Source of the DNA: SZUA-584 sp041656035
Lineage (GTDB): Bacteria > Bacillota > Clostridia > Christensenellales > SZUA-584
Assembly (NCBI GenBank): GCA_964586785.1
Contig: CAZPHS010000005.1
Span: 36,218 to 100,217, forward strand
Direction: 5' to 3'
DNA: 64,000 nt
Shown: piece by piece, positions 24,914-32,965 of the stretch
Position numbering within the stretch: the first letter of the stretch is position 1
Layout: every line of letters begins with the position of its first letter
Notes under the pieces: generated by a model
Told to the model about the DNA's origin: nothing
Database searches by the model: none
The model's input: the letters and a program-made list of their open reading frames with translations, nothing else
Made by a program: the position numbers and the translations under genes

Positions 24914-26413
24914 ATGAAACAAATATCCTTATGGGAGGAGACATCTTCTCCGCCAAAATATAAGCGGCTTTCGGGCACGCACCGCTGTGATATCGCGGTG
25001 GCGGGCGGCGGTCTTTCAGGCATAACGGCGGCGTTGCTTTTGCGCCGTGCCGGACTTAACGTATGTGTGGCGGAAGCCGGCGCGATAGGGAGCGGCACCA
25101 GCGGGCGCACCACCGCTAAAGTGACTGTGCAGCACGGCTTGAAGCTAAAAGGGCTTTCACAAGAGACGGCGCGCGCTTATATGGCCGCAAACAACGCGGG
25201 ACTTGTACTCATTGAAAAGCTTATTCGCGATTTGAATATTGATTGCCATTTTGAACGCCTTCCGGCATACGTTTACGCGCTGACAGAAAAAGAGCGGCGG
25301 GACATAATAAAAGAAAAGAAGGTTTATGATAAGCTCGGCGTAAACGCAAGTATAGAAAAAAGCGTACCGCTGCCTTTTGATATAATATGCGCTTTGAAAA
25401 CGGAAAATCAGGCGCAGTTTCATCCGTTAAAATATCTTTATTCGCTCGCGGACGAATTAACTAAAGAAGGGGTTCCGATATTTGAGCAAACTCGCGTAAA
25501 CAAAGTGGAAAGGAACGATTATGGCGTTACGCTGCACACGCGGGACGGGCGGATACACGCGGATGCCGCCGTGCTTGCCGCCGGCTATCCTCTGGTAGAA
25601 TTCCCGGGACTGTTTTTTATCCGTATGCATCAAAGCCGTTCATACATTATTGCGGCAAAAGGGTATAAAGAGGGTATGCGCGGCATTTTTATTAACGCGG
25701 GCGAACCGGTAAACTCGGTGCGGTCGTATAATACAGACGCAGATAACTGGCTGCTCGCGGTAGGGTATGGTCATAAAACGGGCAGTGAGTATGAGGCGAA
25801 CACAGGCATTGAACCGCTAGAAGGTTTTTTGCGCCGGTATTTTCCCAAAACGCGCGCGTACTGCGGCTGGTCTGCGCAGGATTGTATTACTGTGGACGGA
25901 ATGCCGTACGCGGGCGCGCTGTATAAAGATAACCCTAATGTATACGTAGCGACGGGCTATGCCAAGTGGGGCATGACTAACAGCGCCGCCGCCGCCATGA
26001 TTATTTGCGACGAACACACCGGAAACAACATGATAGATAAGGAGGTGCGCGCACATTTTAGCCCCCTGCGCGTTGCTCCGGCCGCGTCCGCAAAAGGCTT
26101 TGTAAAGCAAACCGCGGATACGCTTCGCACATTTGCAGCGGGCAACATCAATATTAAAGCGGGCGCTTATGACGATGTGCCGGCAGGGGAGGGGGCGGTA
26201 AGGCGCGTGGACGGTCATGCCGCCGCCATAGGAAGGGAGAAAGACGGTACGCTGCATGTATTTAACGCGCACTGCACGCATATGCGCTGTCCGGTGGAAT
26301 ATAACGAAGAATCCCGCTCTTTTGACTGCCGGTGTCACGGCTCGCGCTTTGGGCTTAACGGCGAGGTGTTAAGCGGTCCCGCGAAACGTCCGCTTGAACC
26401 GATGGAAGACTGA
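24914..26413 (+). CDS. FAD-dependent oxidoreductase with C-terminal Rieske domain
   Basis: A 499-residue two-domain redox protein. Residues ~1-390 are a DadA-like FAD-binding fold with dinucleotide motif VAGGGLSGITAALLLRRAG and a substrate-domain end YVATGYAKWGMTNSAAAAMI. Residues ~410-499 are a Rieske [2Fe-2S] domain with ligands Cys454/His456 (CTHMRC) and Cys472/His475 (CRCHGSRF); the two extra cysteines that form the stabilising disulfide are also present. This layout is found in several Bacillus and Clostridia proteins annotated only as 'FAD-dependent oxidoreductase'; the substrate is unknown. GGAGCCGGT precedes the ATG. It is transcribed convergently with the next gene. Confidence 0.9.
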   Translation: MKQISLWEETSSPPKYKRLSGTHRCDIAVAGGGLSGITAALLLRRAGLNVCVAEAGAIGSGTSGRTTAKVTVQHGLKLKGLSQETARAYMAANNAGLVLIEKLIRDLNIDCHFERLPAYVYALTEKERRDIIKEKKVYDKLGVNASIEKSVPLPFDIICALKTENQAQFHPLKYLYSLADELTKEGVPIFEQTRVNKVERNDYGVTLHTRDGRIHADAAVLAAGYPLVEFPGLFFIRMHQSRSYIIAAKGYKEGMRGIFINAGEPVNSVRSYNTDADNWLLAVGYGHKTGSEYEANTGIEPLEGFLRRYFPKTRAYCGWSAQDCITVDGMPYAGALYKDNPNVYVATGYAKWGMTNSAAAAMIICDEHTGNNMIDKEVRAHFSPLRVAPAASAKGFVKQTADTLRTFAAGNINIKAGAYDDVPAGEGAVRRVDGHAAAIGREKDGTLHVFNAHCTHMRCPVEYNEESRSFDCRCHGSRFGLNGEVLSGPAKRPLEPMED

Positions 26414-26473
26414 ACAAGTTCCGCGCCGCTTTTTAGTTAAGTCCGCAAAATTTCTCGCCATACATCCTCTATT

Positions 26474-28348
26474 TTACGAAACCGACTCTTTGTGTTTGGA
26501 TTCAAGCATAGCCTCCATCGCGTTGTGTACCGCGGTTCGCATTTCAAGCATTTTTGAACGCTCGGTACCGCTTTTAGCGGGATATTCCGGCTTGCCTATA
26601 TTAAGGTCAACAAGCGGCTTTTTGCGCAATTTTGAAAGCAGCCCTTTAGAATTCCGGAATGTAAACACCATAGGCACAACCGGTACCCCCGATTTAACCG
26701 CCAAATGGAAAGCGCCGTTCTTAAACGGTCTGAGTTTATTGTGCCATGGCCACAAAGAAGCCTCCGGATAAAAATGAACGATTCGTCCTTTTAAAAGCTG
26801 CGTGCGCATAGACTCCATAAAGGCGTGAAGCGCTTTAGGGGATTCGGGAATCGGAACGCCACCGAGCAACCGTATTATTCGTCTTATAACGGGTATTTCA
26901 AGGTTGTTTTTCAGAGTGGCGAATAACGGTTTGCGCGGAAACAGCGTACACGCGACCATGGGCGAGTCAAGATAATGCACATGATTGGTGACGGTTACCG
27001 CGCCGCTTTTTAAAAATCGAAGGTTCTTTTTCCCGTGTATCTTCAAACCGAAAAACAGCATTGATACAATATCAAGAAGCGGTATCGCTATTATATAGAA
27101 AAGAAGCCACGAGCCTATGCGGAAGAAAATGTTGCGGTTGATAAAGCGGTATCGCGCGTCAACACGGCAGACATACGGCGTTGGCATATGCAAGGCGTGG
27201 GAATGGGGGTCGTCCGGATTAAACGCGCCCTTGCGGTGCTCCGCGACGACGCCCTTGTATACGGCTTCTATTTTATCTATAGATTTGTCAATAGAATATT
27301 CGCCCGCCTTGGCAAGATACAGCTTGCCCATGCGCGCCCGCTCGCTTGTATTCTCAATCCAGTAATCAATTTTCGCCGCCAAATCCGCGGCGCTGTTATT
27401 GGAAAACAGGCTGCGCTTATCAATCGCGAACTGCTTCGCGGCGCTTCTGTCCGAATCGGAAATAACGGGCACTAAGCCTGTCGCTATGGCTTCAAGGCAC
27501 ACTATAGATTCTATTTCCGCCTCCGCGGCGTGAACATAAAGGTCTGCTTGGTTGTAAGCTAAAGCCATTTTATACTGATCGACGTATTTAAAAACAGGGC
27601 GGTTTTTAAGTTTTCTTCCAACGCGTTCATAACGGTTCTTTAAAGGACCCTTGCCCAAAAACACAAGCTGAATTTTATCGGAGTGTTTGGATTTTAACGC
27701 GGCCTTTATCACAATGTCCTGGCGTTTTTCGGGCGCTAATCTGCCCGCCATGAGTATTACGAATTTATCCTCCCATTCCGAGGGCTTTTTTGTATCAATA
27801 GGGTGAAACGCATAGCTTATACCGTTGGAGATTATGTGCATTTTCGCGGCGTAGCGGTGCTTTAGAAGCTGCTTTGCTATAAAGCCGGACGGACAATGAA
27901 TGTCGCGTATATAGCGGTAGAACCGGCGGCGAAACCGGCGGTATAATATGCTGGGAAGCCATCGGCCTCTAATACCCATATTAAAAGAGATGTTTTCCGG
28001 CTGGCAGTGAAAAGCGGCCATGTACGGTATATTCATTTCGTCCGCTATTTTGCGCGCCTTTAAACAAAGCTTAAAAGGCAGGTGCAGATGAACCACATCG
28101 GCCCCTTCAAACGCCTTTTTAATAACCGATTTATCGGGTACGCCGAAAACCATACCGTGAGATTTGAATATAGGATTTAGAAGGCTTTTCTTTGCGCGGA
28201 CGACGTATTTATACGGACCGGCGCGGCCGGTTGAAACAACACGCACCTCATGGCCGCGCTCACGCAAGCAGTTTACGAAACGCGCAGCGGAAACAGACGT
28301 ACCGTTATTATGGCTGTCAAATTGATCGACCACATATACAATTTTCAT
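26474..28348 (-). CDS. Fused GT4 glycosyltransferase and PlsC-type acyltransferase
   Basis: A 624-residue fusion. Residues 1-370 are a GT-B family 4 glycosyltransferase: nucleotide-sugar motif AGRLAPEKRQD (201-211) and EIESIVCLEAIATGLVPVIS (278-297). After a linker and a hydrophobic stretch (~411-433) comes a 1-acylglycerol-3-phosphate acyltransferase domain (~440-615) with catalytic NHVHYLD (455-461, the HX4D box) and the second motif FYPEAS (527-532). Both active sites look intact. The N-terminal half resembles diacylglycerol glucosyltransferases, so the protein may make and further acylate a glycolipid at the membrane. No strong ribosome site precedes the ATG. The frame is open throughout, so the fusion is not an obvious assembly artefact. 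Confidence 0.87.
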   Translation of the reverse strand: MKIVYVVDQFDSHNNGTSVSAARFVNCLRERGHEVRVVSTGRAGPYKYVVRAKKSLLNPIFKSHGMVFGVPDKSVIKKAFEGADVVHLHLPFKLCLKARKIADEMNIPYMAAFHCQPENISFNMGIRGRWLPSILYRRFRRRFYRYIRDIHCPSGFIAKQLLKHRYAAKMHIISNGISYAFHPIDTKKPSEWEDKFVILMAGRLAPEKRQDIVIKAALKSKHSDKIQLVFLGKGPLKNRYERVGRKLKNRPVFKYVDQYKMALAYNQADLYVHAAEAEIESIVCLEAIATGLVPVISDSDRSAAKQFAIDKRSLFSNNSAADLAAKIDYWIENTSERARMGKLYLAKAGEYSIDKSIDKIEAVYKGVVAEHRKGAFNPDDPHSHALHMPTPYVCRVDARYRFINRNIFFRIGSWLLFYIIAIPLLDIVSMLFFGLKIHGKKNLRFLKSGAVTVTNHVHYLDSPMVACTLFPRKPLFATLKNNLEIPVIRRIIRLLGGVPIPESPKALHAFMESMRTQLLKGRIVHFYPEASLWPWHNKLRPFKNGAFHLAVKSGVPVVPMVFTFRNSKGLLSKLRKKPLVDLNIGKPEYPAKSGTERSKMLEMRTAVHNAMEAMLESKHKESVS

Positions 28349-28550
28349 TTTTACATATAATAAAGGAAATAATAATATGAAAAAATAATAGCGGGCGCTC
28401 CTTTATTAAGAAACCTCCTTCGCGCTTTTATTTTATGAATATATTTATGATACATCAGCAAGGCTGTTTTGGCAAATACGGAACGATTGCCGGTAAAAAT
28501 ACGGAGCGAATATTATCAGCCAAATGCGCGCAATTACGAATACGCGCACC

Positions 28551-28579
28551 TTGTTTTATGATCAATTTCGTATTATAAT
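28551..28579 (+). promoter_or_regulatory. Predicted promoter of the sufCB-like operon
   Basis: TTGTTT and TATAAT with a 17-base spacer, 30 bases upstream of the start codon. Confidence 0.55.
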
Positions 28580-28608
28580 TGGCTGATTAAATATAAACGG
28601 GGTATTTT

Positions 28609-29343
28609 ATGCTTGAGCTTAATGATATTTCATTGACAATAGGGGGAAACCCCATACTTAAAAATATAAGCCTGCAGCTTGATTTGGGCAAAATATATGT
28701 GATTACCGGTCCGAACGGAAGCGGCAAATCATCGCTCGCTCGCGTTATTATGGGAATTGACACGCCTGATAAAGGGACTGTCGTTTTAGACGGGCAAGAT
28801 ATTACAAATCTTGATATTACGCGGCGCGCGCGGCTTGGCATAGGCTATGCGTTTCAGCATCCTCCGCGCTTTAAGGGCATAAAGGTTTCCGATTTGTTAA
28901 AGCTTTCGGTAGGCGAAGGCTCGCGTAAGGTGTGGGATCTTTTATACAGCGTAGGGCTGTGCTCTCGCGATTACCTTGAACGCGACGTTGACGCGACTCT
29001 TTCGGGAGGAGAGATAAAACGAATAGAGATAGCGACCGTTCTGGCGCGCAATCTTAAAGTTGCGGTATTTGATGAACCCGAGGCAGGTATAGACCTGTGG
29101 AGCTTCCAGAAGCTTGCCGAAACATTCAAGCAAATGCACGAGCGCCTGTCAACCACAATAATTATCATTTCTCATCAGGAACGCATTTTAGAGCTGGCTG
29201 ATGAGATTATGCTTATTAATAACGGGGGCATTCGCAGAAATGTGGCGTGCGGCGATATTTACAAGCCGGGCGTTCGGGCAAACTGTGAATGCAGCGAAAA
29301 CTGCGGTAAGGTGGAGGTTAAAGATGCTCAGTGCATTGGATAA
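28609..29343 (+). CDS. sufC: SufC-like Fe-S assembly ATPase
   Basis: A 244-residue ABC-type ATPase that works with SufB in iron-sulfur cluster assembly in the cytoplasm. Walker A is GPNGSGKSS, the signature is LSGGEIKRIEIATVLARNL, Walker B is VAVFDEPEAGIDLWS and the switch histidine is in IIISHQERIL. The phrase GIGYAFQHPPRFKGI is typical of this SufC branch. The protein ends in a cysteine-rich tail (ANCECSENCGKVEVKDAQC) not found in standard SufC. It overlaps the SufB-like gene by 20 bases. No sufS, sufU or sufD is next to it, so this looks like the two-gene minimal SUF (Sms) form. Confidence 0.88.
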   Translation: MLELNDISLTIGGNPILKNISLQLDLGKIYVITGPNGSGKSSLARVIMGIDTPDKGTVVLDGQDITNLDITRRARLGIGYAFQHPPRFKGIKVSDLLKLSVGEGSRKVWDLLYSVGLCSRDYLERDVDATLSGGEIKRIEIATVLARNLKVAVFDEPEAGIDLWSFQKLAETFKQMHERLSTTIIIISHQERILELADEIMLINNGGIRRNVACGDIYKPGVRANCECSENCGKVEVKDAQCIG

Positions 29344-30244
29344 GCTGATTTTAGAACAGGTGGCGGATATTCACGATGTACCGCAGGGCGCGTACAATAT
29401 ACGGCGGAACGGGGAAGGCGCGGGGCGCAACACCACTGTAAATATTGATATTGCCACAAAAAAGGACAGGCAGGGAATAAACATAACCGTTAAGCCGCAT
29501 ACAAAGAATGAAAGCGTACATATTCCGGTTATACTGACTGCCGAGGGCTTAACCGACATCGTTTATAATACGTTTGAGATAGGCGAGGGCGCGGACGTGC
29601 TTATTGTCGCGGGCTGCGGTATACATAATACGGGCAGCGGAAAATCCCAGCACGATGGCGTCCACGAATTTTTTGTACGGCGGGGCGCGCGCGTGCGTTA
29701 TATAGAAAAGCATTACGGGCAAGGAGACGGCACGGGTCAAAAGGTTTTAAATCCCAAAACAATAATACACGCGGAGCCGGATTCGACGGTTGAGCTTGAG
29801 CTTGTACAGATACGCGGGGTTGACAGCACCCGCAGGGATACGGTGATAAACCTTGAGGATAAAGCCAAGCTTATTGTTACGGAACGGCTTTTAACCGACG
29901 GGGTTCAGCAGGCGTTTTCGTCCATAGCGATAGATATGAAAGGCAAAGACTGCTCCGCCCAGATAATATCGCGCTCTGTGGCGCAGGGCGGTTCCAAGCA
30001 GGATTTTGTATTCGACCTTATCGGAAGGAACGCGTGCCGCGGGCACATACAATGCGACGCCATAATAATGGACAACGCTGTTGTAATATCGACACCGCGA
30101 ATATCGGCATACCATGAATACGCGCAGCTTGTGCATGAGGCGGCGATAGGACGCTTAGAATCGCAGCAGCTGCTTAAGCTTGAATCGTTAGGATTATCGC
30201 CCAAAGAAGCGGAAGACACTATACTTAAAGGATTCTTGCGATAA
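29324..30244 (+). CDS. sufB: SufB/SufD-family Fe-S scaffold protein
   Basis: A 306-residue SufB/SufD family protein, shorter than standard SufB (about 465) because the N-terminal part is missing. The beta-helix core contains VLIVAGCGIHNTGSGKSQHD, HEFFVRRGARVRYIEKHYGQ and GRNACRGHIQCDAIIMDNA. The C-terminal SufC-contact helices are clear: LVHEAAIGRLESQQLLKLES followed by LGLSPKEAEDTILKGFL. ATG 29324 lies 7 bases after GGAGG, inside the end of sufC. It probably forms a B2C2 complex with the ATPase. Short forms like this are common in archaea and anaerobic Clostridia and are regarded as an ancestral SUF type. Confidence 0.87.
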   Translation: MLSALDKLILEQVADIHDVPQGAYNIRRNGEGAGRNTTVNIDIATKKDRQGINITVKPHTKNESVHIPVILTAEGLTDIVYNTFEIGEGADVLIVAGCGIHNTGSGKSQHDGVHEFFVRRGARVRYIEKHYGQGDGTGQKVLNPKTIIHAEPDSTVELELVQIRGVDSTRRDTVINLEDKAKLIVTERLLTDGVQQAFSSIAIDMKGKDCSAQIISRSVAQGGSKQDFVFDLIGRNACRGHIQCDAIIMDNAVVISTPRISAYHEYAQLVHEAAIGRLESQQLLKLESLGLSPKEAEDTILKGFLR

Positions 30245-30426
30245 GGGGCAAAACAACATACCATTTGCGTGGCACAATGATGTACGTAATAGCTAGCAAT
30301 ATTACATTAACTGGCGCACTTTACATATCCTACTAATAATACTGTAAGGTTTAACTTTAATTATTAGTTACTTTTTTAATTGAGGAAACCAGTGGTAAAA
30401 AAATATTTGTTACAGTATAATGGCCT

Positions 30427-30447
30427 TGGTAATACTTACAATTACCA
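30427..30447. promoter_or_regulatory. Inverted repeat upstream of the propeller lipoprotein
   Basis: TGGTAAT and ATTACCA are perfect 7-base arms separated by 7 bases, just downstream of a TATAAT at 30415-30420. Possible operator or leader hairpin. Confidence 0.35.
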
Positions 30448-30486
30448 CCATATAAACCCGACCACCAATTATTGAGAGGATATATT

Positions 30487-32226
30487 ATGGATACAGTTAG
30501 AATAAAAAAAGCCAAAAACCTTATTAATAACAAAGCTGTTTTGCTGATTGCTGTTTTAGCAATGATTTTGGCGCTTGCCGCATGTTCACAACCTATTGAA
30601 GAATTAATCATTAAGACGCCGCCTGCAACGCCGTCCCCCGAAGTTACAACACCGGCTGATTCGTGCAAACAAGTTATTGTGCAGAAATCAGGGCTTAGTA
30701 AAGCGGTCAGTGTGCAGGGGCTTGATTCAATAGGCCAGGTCATATGGACAAGGAACTGGATATTGAAAAATGAATGGGATTACATCGGTTTCTCGGACGC
30801 TCTTTTGCGTGAAAAAATTGTTTATCTGGTCGCGGATCATCATTTAACGGCATTGGATTCAGAAAATGGCGATACCATATGGATAAATAGAAATTTTGAC
30901 TGTAGTTCATGCACCCCTGTTGTAGATAATGATACAATTTATACCGGTGGTTATTATAGCAGCTTTGCAGGTTTTTCTATCGAAGATGGGACATTTATGT
31001 TTTCAACCCCATCGTTGGATGGTGATTTCTATTCGCCTCATAAGCTGGAGTTGCGGGATAATAATATTATCATATATTTCTTATGTGGCGCCGCGGAAAA
31101 GGAATGTGATGGAGAAGAAGACGAAGGTGATGGGGAATACGAAGGTGAAGACGATGAGTATGAAGAGGAAGTCGAAGAGGGGTACGCAATCTTTGATTTA
31201 GAAGGTAACCTTTTGTCGGTTTTTGCAGGAGAACGGTGCGAAAAAATTCTTATCAACTATGAAGATGATTCAATTACAGTGCGCGGTATAAATTCAGCAG
31301 GCACGGCATTATGGGCGCGTAATTTTGATATTGTAGATGAATCGGAATATACCGCTTATTCATATGCCGCAATAATCAAGGGAGTTGCTTATCTACAAAT
31401 TAATTATTGCATGGCGGCTTTAAATTTCGAAGATGGCTCCACAATTTGGATGAACGAAAAAGACGAAGGCGCATATTGTACGCCAATCTTACGCGGTACC
31501 ACAGTTTATAGCTGTGATTATGAGGCTTCGTGTTTAACCGGGTTTTCAACTAAGAACGGTAAAAGGCTATTTGAAACTCCGGCAAGTGATGATTTTTTCG
31601 GGGCATATGACCTTGAATTCAGCGGAGACAATATTCACGTTTATTATGAGTACGCATATGAGGATTATAGTGGAACGGCGCTGTTTGATACTAAGGGAAA
31701 ATTAATATCGGTTACGGTAGGAGACCCTTGCGAAAAAGTTGTTTTTGTCTGCAATGATGACGAATTTATAACAATTCACGGGCTTGATTCAGAAAGCGAG
31801 TTATTATGGTCGCGAACCTTTACAATTGCGGATGATTGGGAAGATAACGGAAATTCAAGAGCCTCAGTAAACAATGGAGTAGCTTATCTTCAAATGAATT
31901 ATTACATGATGGCGTTGGATTTCGCGACAGGTGAGACAATTTGGAGAAATGAAGATGCAAAGGGAGAATACTGTACTCCCATTGTTTACGGCGACACGAT
32001 TTATGCCGGAGATCTTGAGACGTCATTTTTGTCAGGCTTTTCAGTTATTGATGGAGCATTACTTTTTAAAACACCGGCTGGCAAGCACTGCTCCGGCGGA
32101 TATGAGCTTGAATTTGTTGGAGATAAAATTCTAGTCCATTTTTGGCAAATAAATGAAGAAGATGATGAAGGAACAGCGTTGTTTGATTTGAAAGGAAAGC
32201 TATTGTCAACTGAAGTTATCGATTGA
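30487..32226 (+). CDS. PQQ-like beta-propeller lipoprotein with three long repeats
   Basis: A 579-residue lipoprotein (lipobox LAAC near residue 33, Thr/Pro linker after it). The body is three tandem repeats of roughly 155-175 residues, each starting with a conserved Cys-Lys/Glu and a beta strand, then GLDS, LLWSRTFTI-like, a second strand with ALDFATGETIWRNE-like, YCTPI and a final GTALFDLKGKLLS. These are PQQ/YVTN-type propeller blades. The first repeat carries an acidic insert rich in Glu/Asp (~residues 212-236). The gene is visibly more AT-rich than its neighbours: 19 of 60 bases are G/C in line 31321, against 36 of 60 in line 57001 within argG. ATG 30487 follows GAGAGGATA. Function unknown, perhaps ligand binding at the cell surface. 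Confidence 0.78.
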   Translation: MDTVRIKKAKNLINNKAVLLIAVLAMILALAACSQPIEELIIKTPPATPSPEVTTPADSCKQVIVQKSGLSKAVSVQGLDSIGQVIWTRNWILKNEWDYIGFSDALLREKIVYLVADHHLTALDSENGDTIWINRNFDCSSCTPVVDNDTIYTGGYYSSFAGFSIEDGTFMFSTPSLDGDFYSPHKLELRDNNIIIYFLCGAAEKECDGEEDEGDGEYEGEDDEYEEEVEEGYAIFDLEGNLLSVFAGERCEKILINYEDDSITVRGINSAGTALWARNFDIVDESEYTAYSYAAIIKGVAYLQINYCMAALNFEDGSTIWMNEKDEGAYCTPILRGTTVYSCDYEASCLTGFSTKNGKRLFETPASDDFFGAYDLEFSGDNIHVYYEYAYEDYSGTALFDTKGKLISVTVGDPCEKVVFVCNDDEFITIHGLDSESELLWSRTFTIADDWEDNGNSRASVNNGVAYLQMNYYMMALDFATGETIWRNEDAKGEYCTPIVYGDTIYAGDLETSFLSGFSVIDGALLFKTPAGKHCSGGYELEFVGDKILVHFWQINEEDDEGTALFDLKGKLLSTEVID

Positions 32227-32248
32227 ACAGCGATACTGAAAATTCATT

Positions 32249-32297
32249 AGAACGCAATAAGCGGCCATCGCTCCTGACCGCCTATTGCGTTCTTTTG
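32249..32297 (+). terminator. Strong terminator between convergent genes
   Basis: GAACGCAATA-a-GCGG pairs with CCGC-c-TATTGCGTTC, a 14-bp stem with one mismatch, followed by TTTT. It ends the lipoprotein gene and may work in both directions. Confidence 0.88.
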
Positions 32298-32338
32298 TTT
32301 GTACACTATCGCGCCGTCATAGGGATGAGGGCAATCGG

Positions 32339-32635
32339 TTATTCCTGTTTTATATTTTCAAGCTGCTCTAAAGCTTCCTCCGAAAGCGTAAGATAGTACG
32401 CTTGGTCGGATTCCGCCTCGGTGCTTCTGTTTTTAGCCTGAGCCGAAAACACATATTTTAGCTGCACGGCCGAAGCCGAAGCCTTTTCGCTGCCTTTGGT
32501 TTTAGTCAAAACTTCGCTTCCCGCTTGTTCGGCCGCCCTTGCGGCGCCGGCCGAATTTGCATAATGCGTGCTTGAATTTAACACGCTCATCGCACCGCTC
32601 GATTGCGCCCCCTGCAGTACGGATATGCCGGACAT
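32339..32635 (-). CDS. 98-residue orphan protein under cyclic-di-GMP riboswitch control
   Basis: A small protein with Ser/Ala-rich N-terminal half (MSGISVLQGAQSSGAMSVLN) and a helical C-terminus (YYLTLSEEALEQLENIKQE). No signal peptide, membrane segment or cysteine is seen, and I do not recognise a family. The ATG follows GAGGAGGAG, a strong ribosome site. Directly upstream on the same strand lie a cyclic-di-GMP-I aptamer and an intrinsic terminator, so the gene should respond to the second messenger that switches cells between motile and surface-attached states. The next gene leftward is convergent, so it is the only gene of its unit. A role in motility, adhesion or biofilm is an inference from the riboswitch alone. 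Confidence 0.8.
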   Translation of the reverse strand: MSGISVLQGAQSSGAMSVLNSSTHYANSAGAARAAEQAGSEVLTKTKGSEKASASAVQLKYVFSAQAKNRSTEAESDQAYYLTLSEEALEQLENIKQE

Positions 32636-32660
32636 AAAACTCCTCCTCTCGAACCGATAA

Positions 32661-32694
32661 ATAAAAACCCTTGCTTAAGATTGACAGCAAGGGG
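32661..32694 (-). terminator. Terminator forming the riboswitch expression platform
   Basis: On the minus strand CCCTTGCT (32693-32686) pairs with AGCAAGGG (32675-32668), followed by TTTTT. The CCC of the left arm can instead pair with GGGTTGCAAA at the 3' edge of the aptamer (32718-32709), giving a 9-bp antiterminator with one bulge. Confidence 0.88.
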
Positions 32695-32708
32695 TGCAAA
32701 CAAAATTA

Positions 32709-32795
32709 TTTGCAACCCGACTGTCATAGCGTATAAGCCTTAGACTCGTAGCTTTGCGTCCCATCCTTTCGGATAGTTTGCCCGTTTTATGTGCT
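32709..32795 (-). promoter_or_regulatory. Cyclic-di-GMP-I (GEMM-I) riboswitch aptamer
   Basis: Read on the minus strand, the aptamer shows GGGCAAAC (32783-32776), the GNRA hairpin ATCC-GAAA-GGAT (32774-32763), the near-invariant GGGACGCAAAGC (32762-32751), a tetraloop-receptor arm with GTCTAAGGC, and the closing GGGTTGC (32718-32712). These agree closely with the Vibrio cholerae Vc2 aptamer. The terminator overlap suggests that ligand binding favours termination (an OFF switch). The rest of this 330-base gap (32796-32965) is AT-rich and presumably holds the promoter; I see no other gene. Confidence 0.93.
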
Positions 32796-32965
32796 TACTT
32801 ATATTATTTTATCTATATATAATACATTCCTACACGCTTGAAACATTTATTTTTTGCGCGGCAAAACACATTTGTTTTATATCGAAATTATTTTATGTTC
32901 CGCAAAACGATGGGGCGAAAACCTTCTTTCGAACATAAGCAATACAAGGCTTGTAAAAGCGCCGT

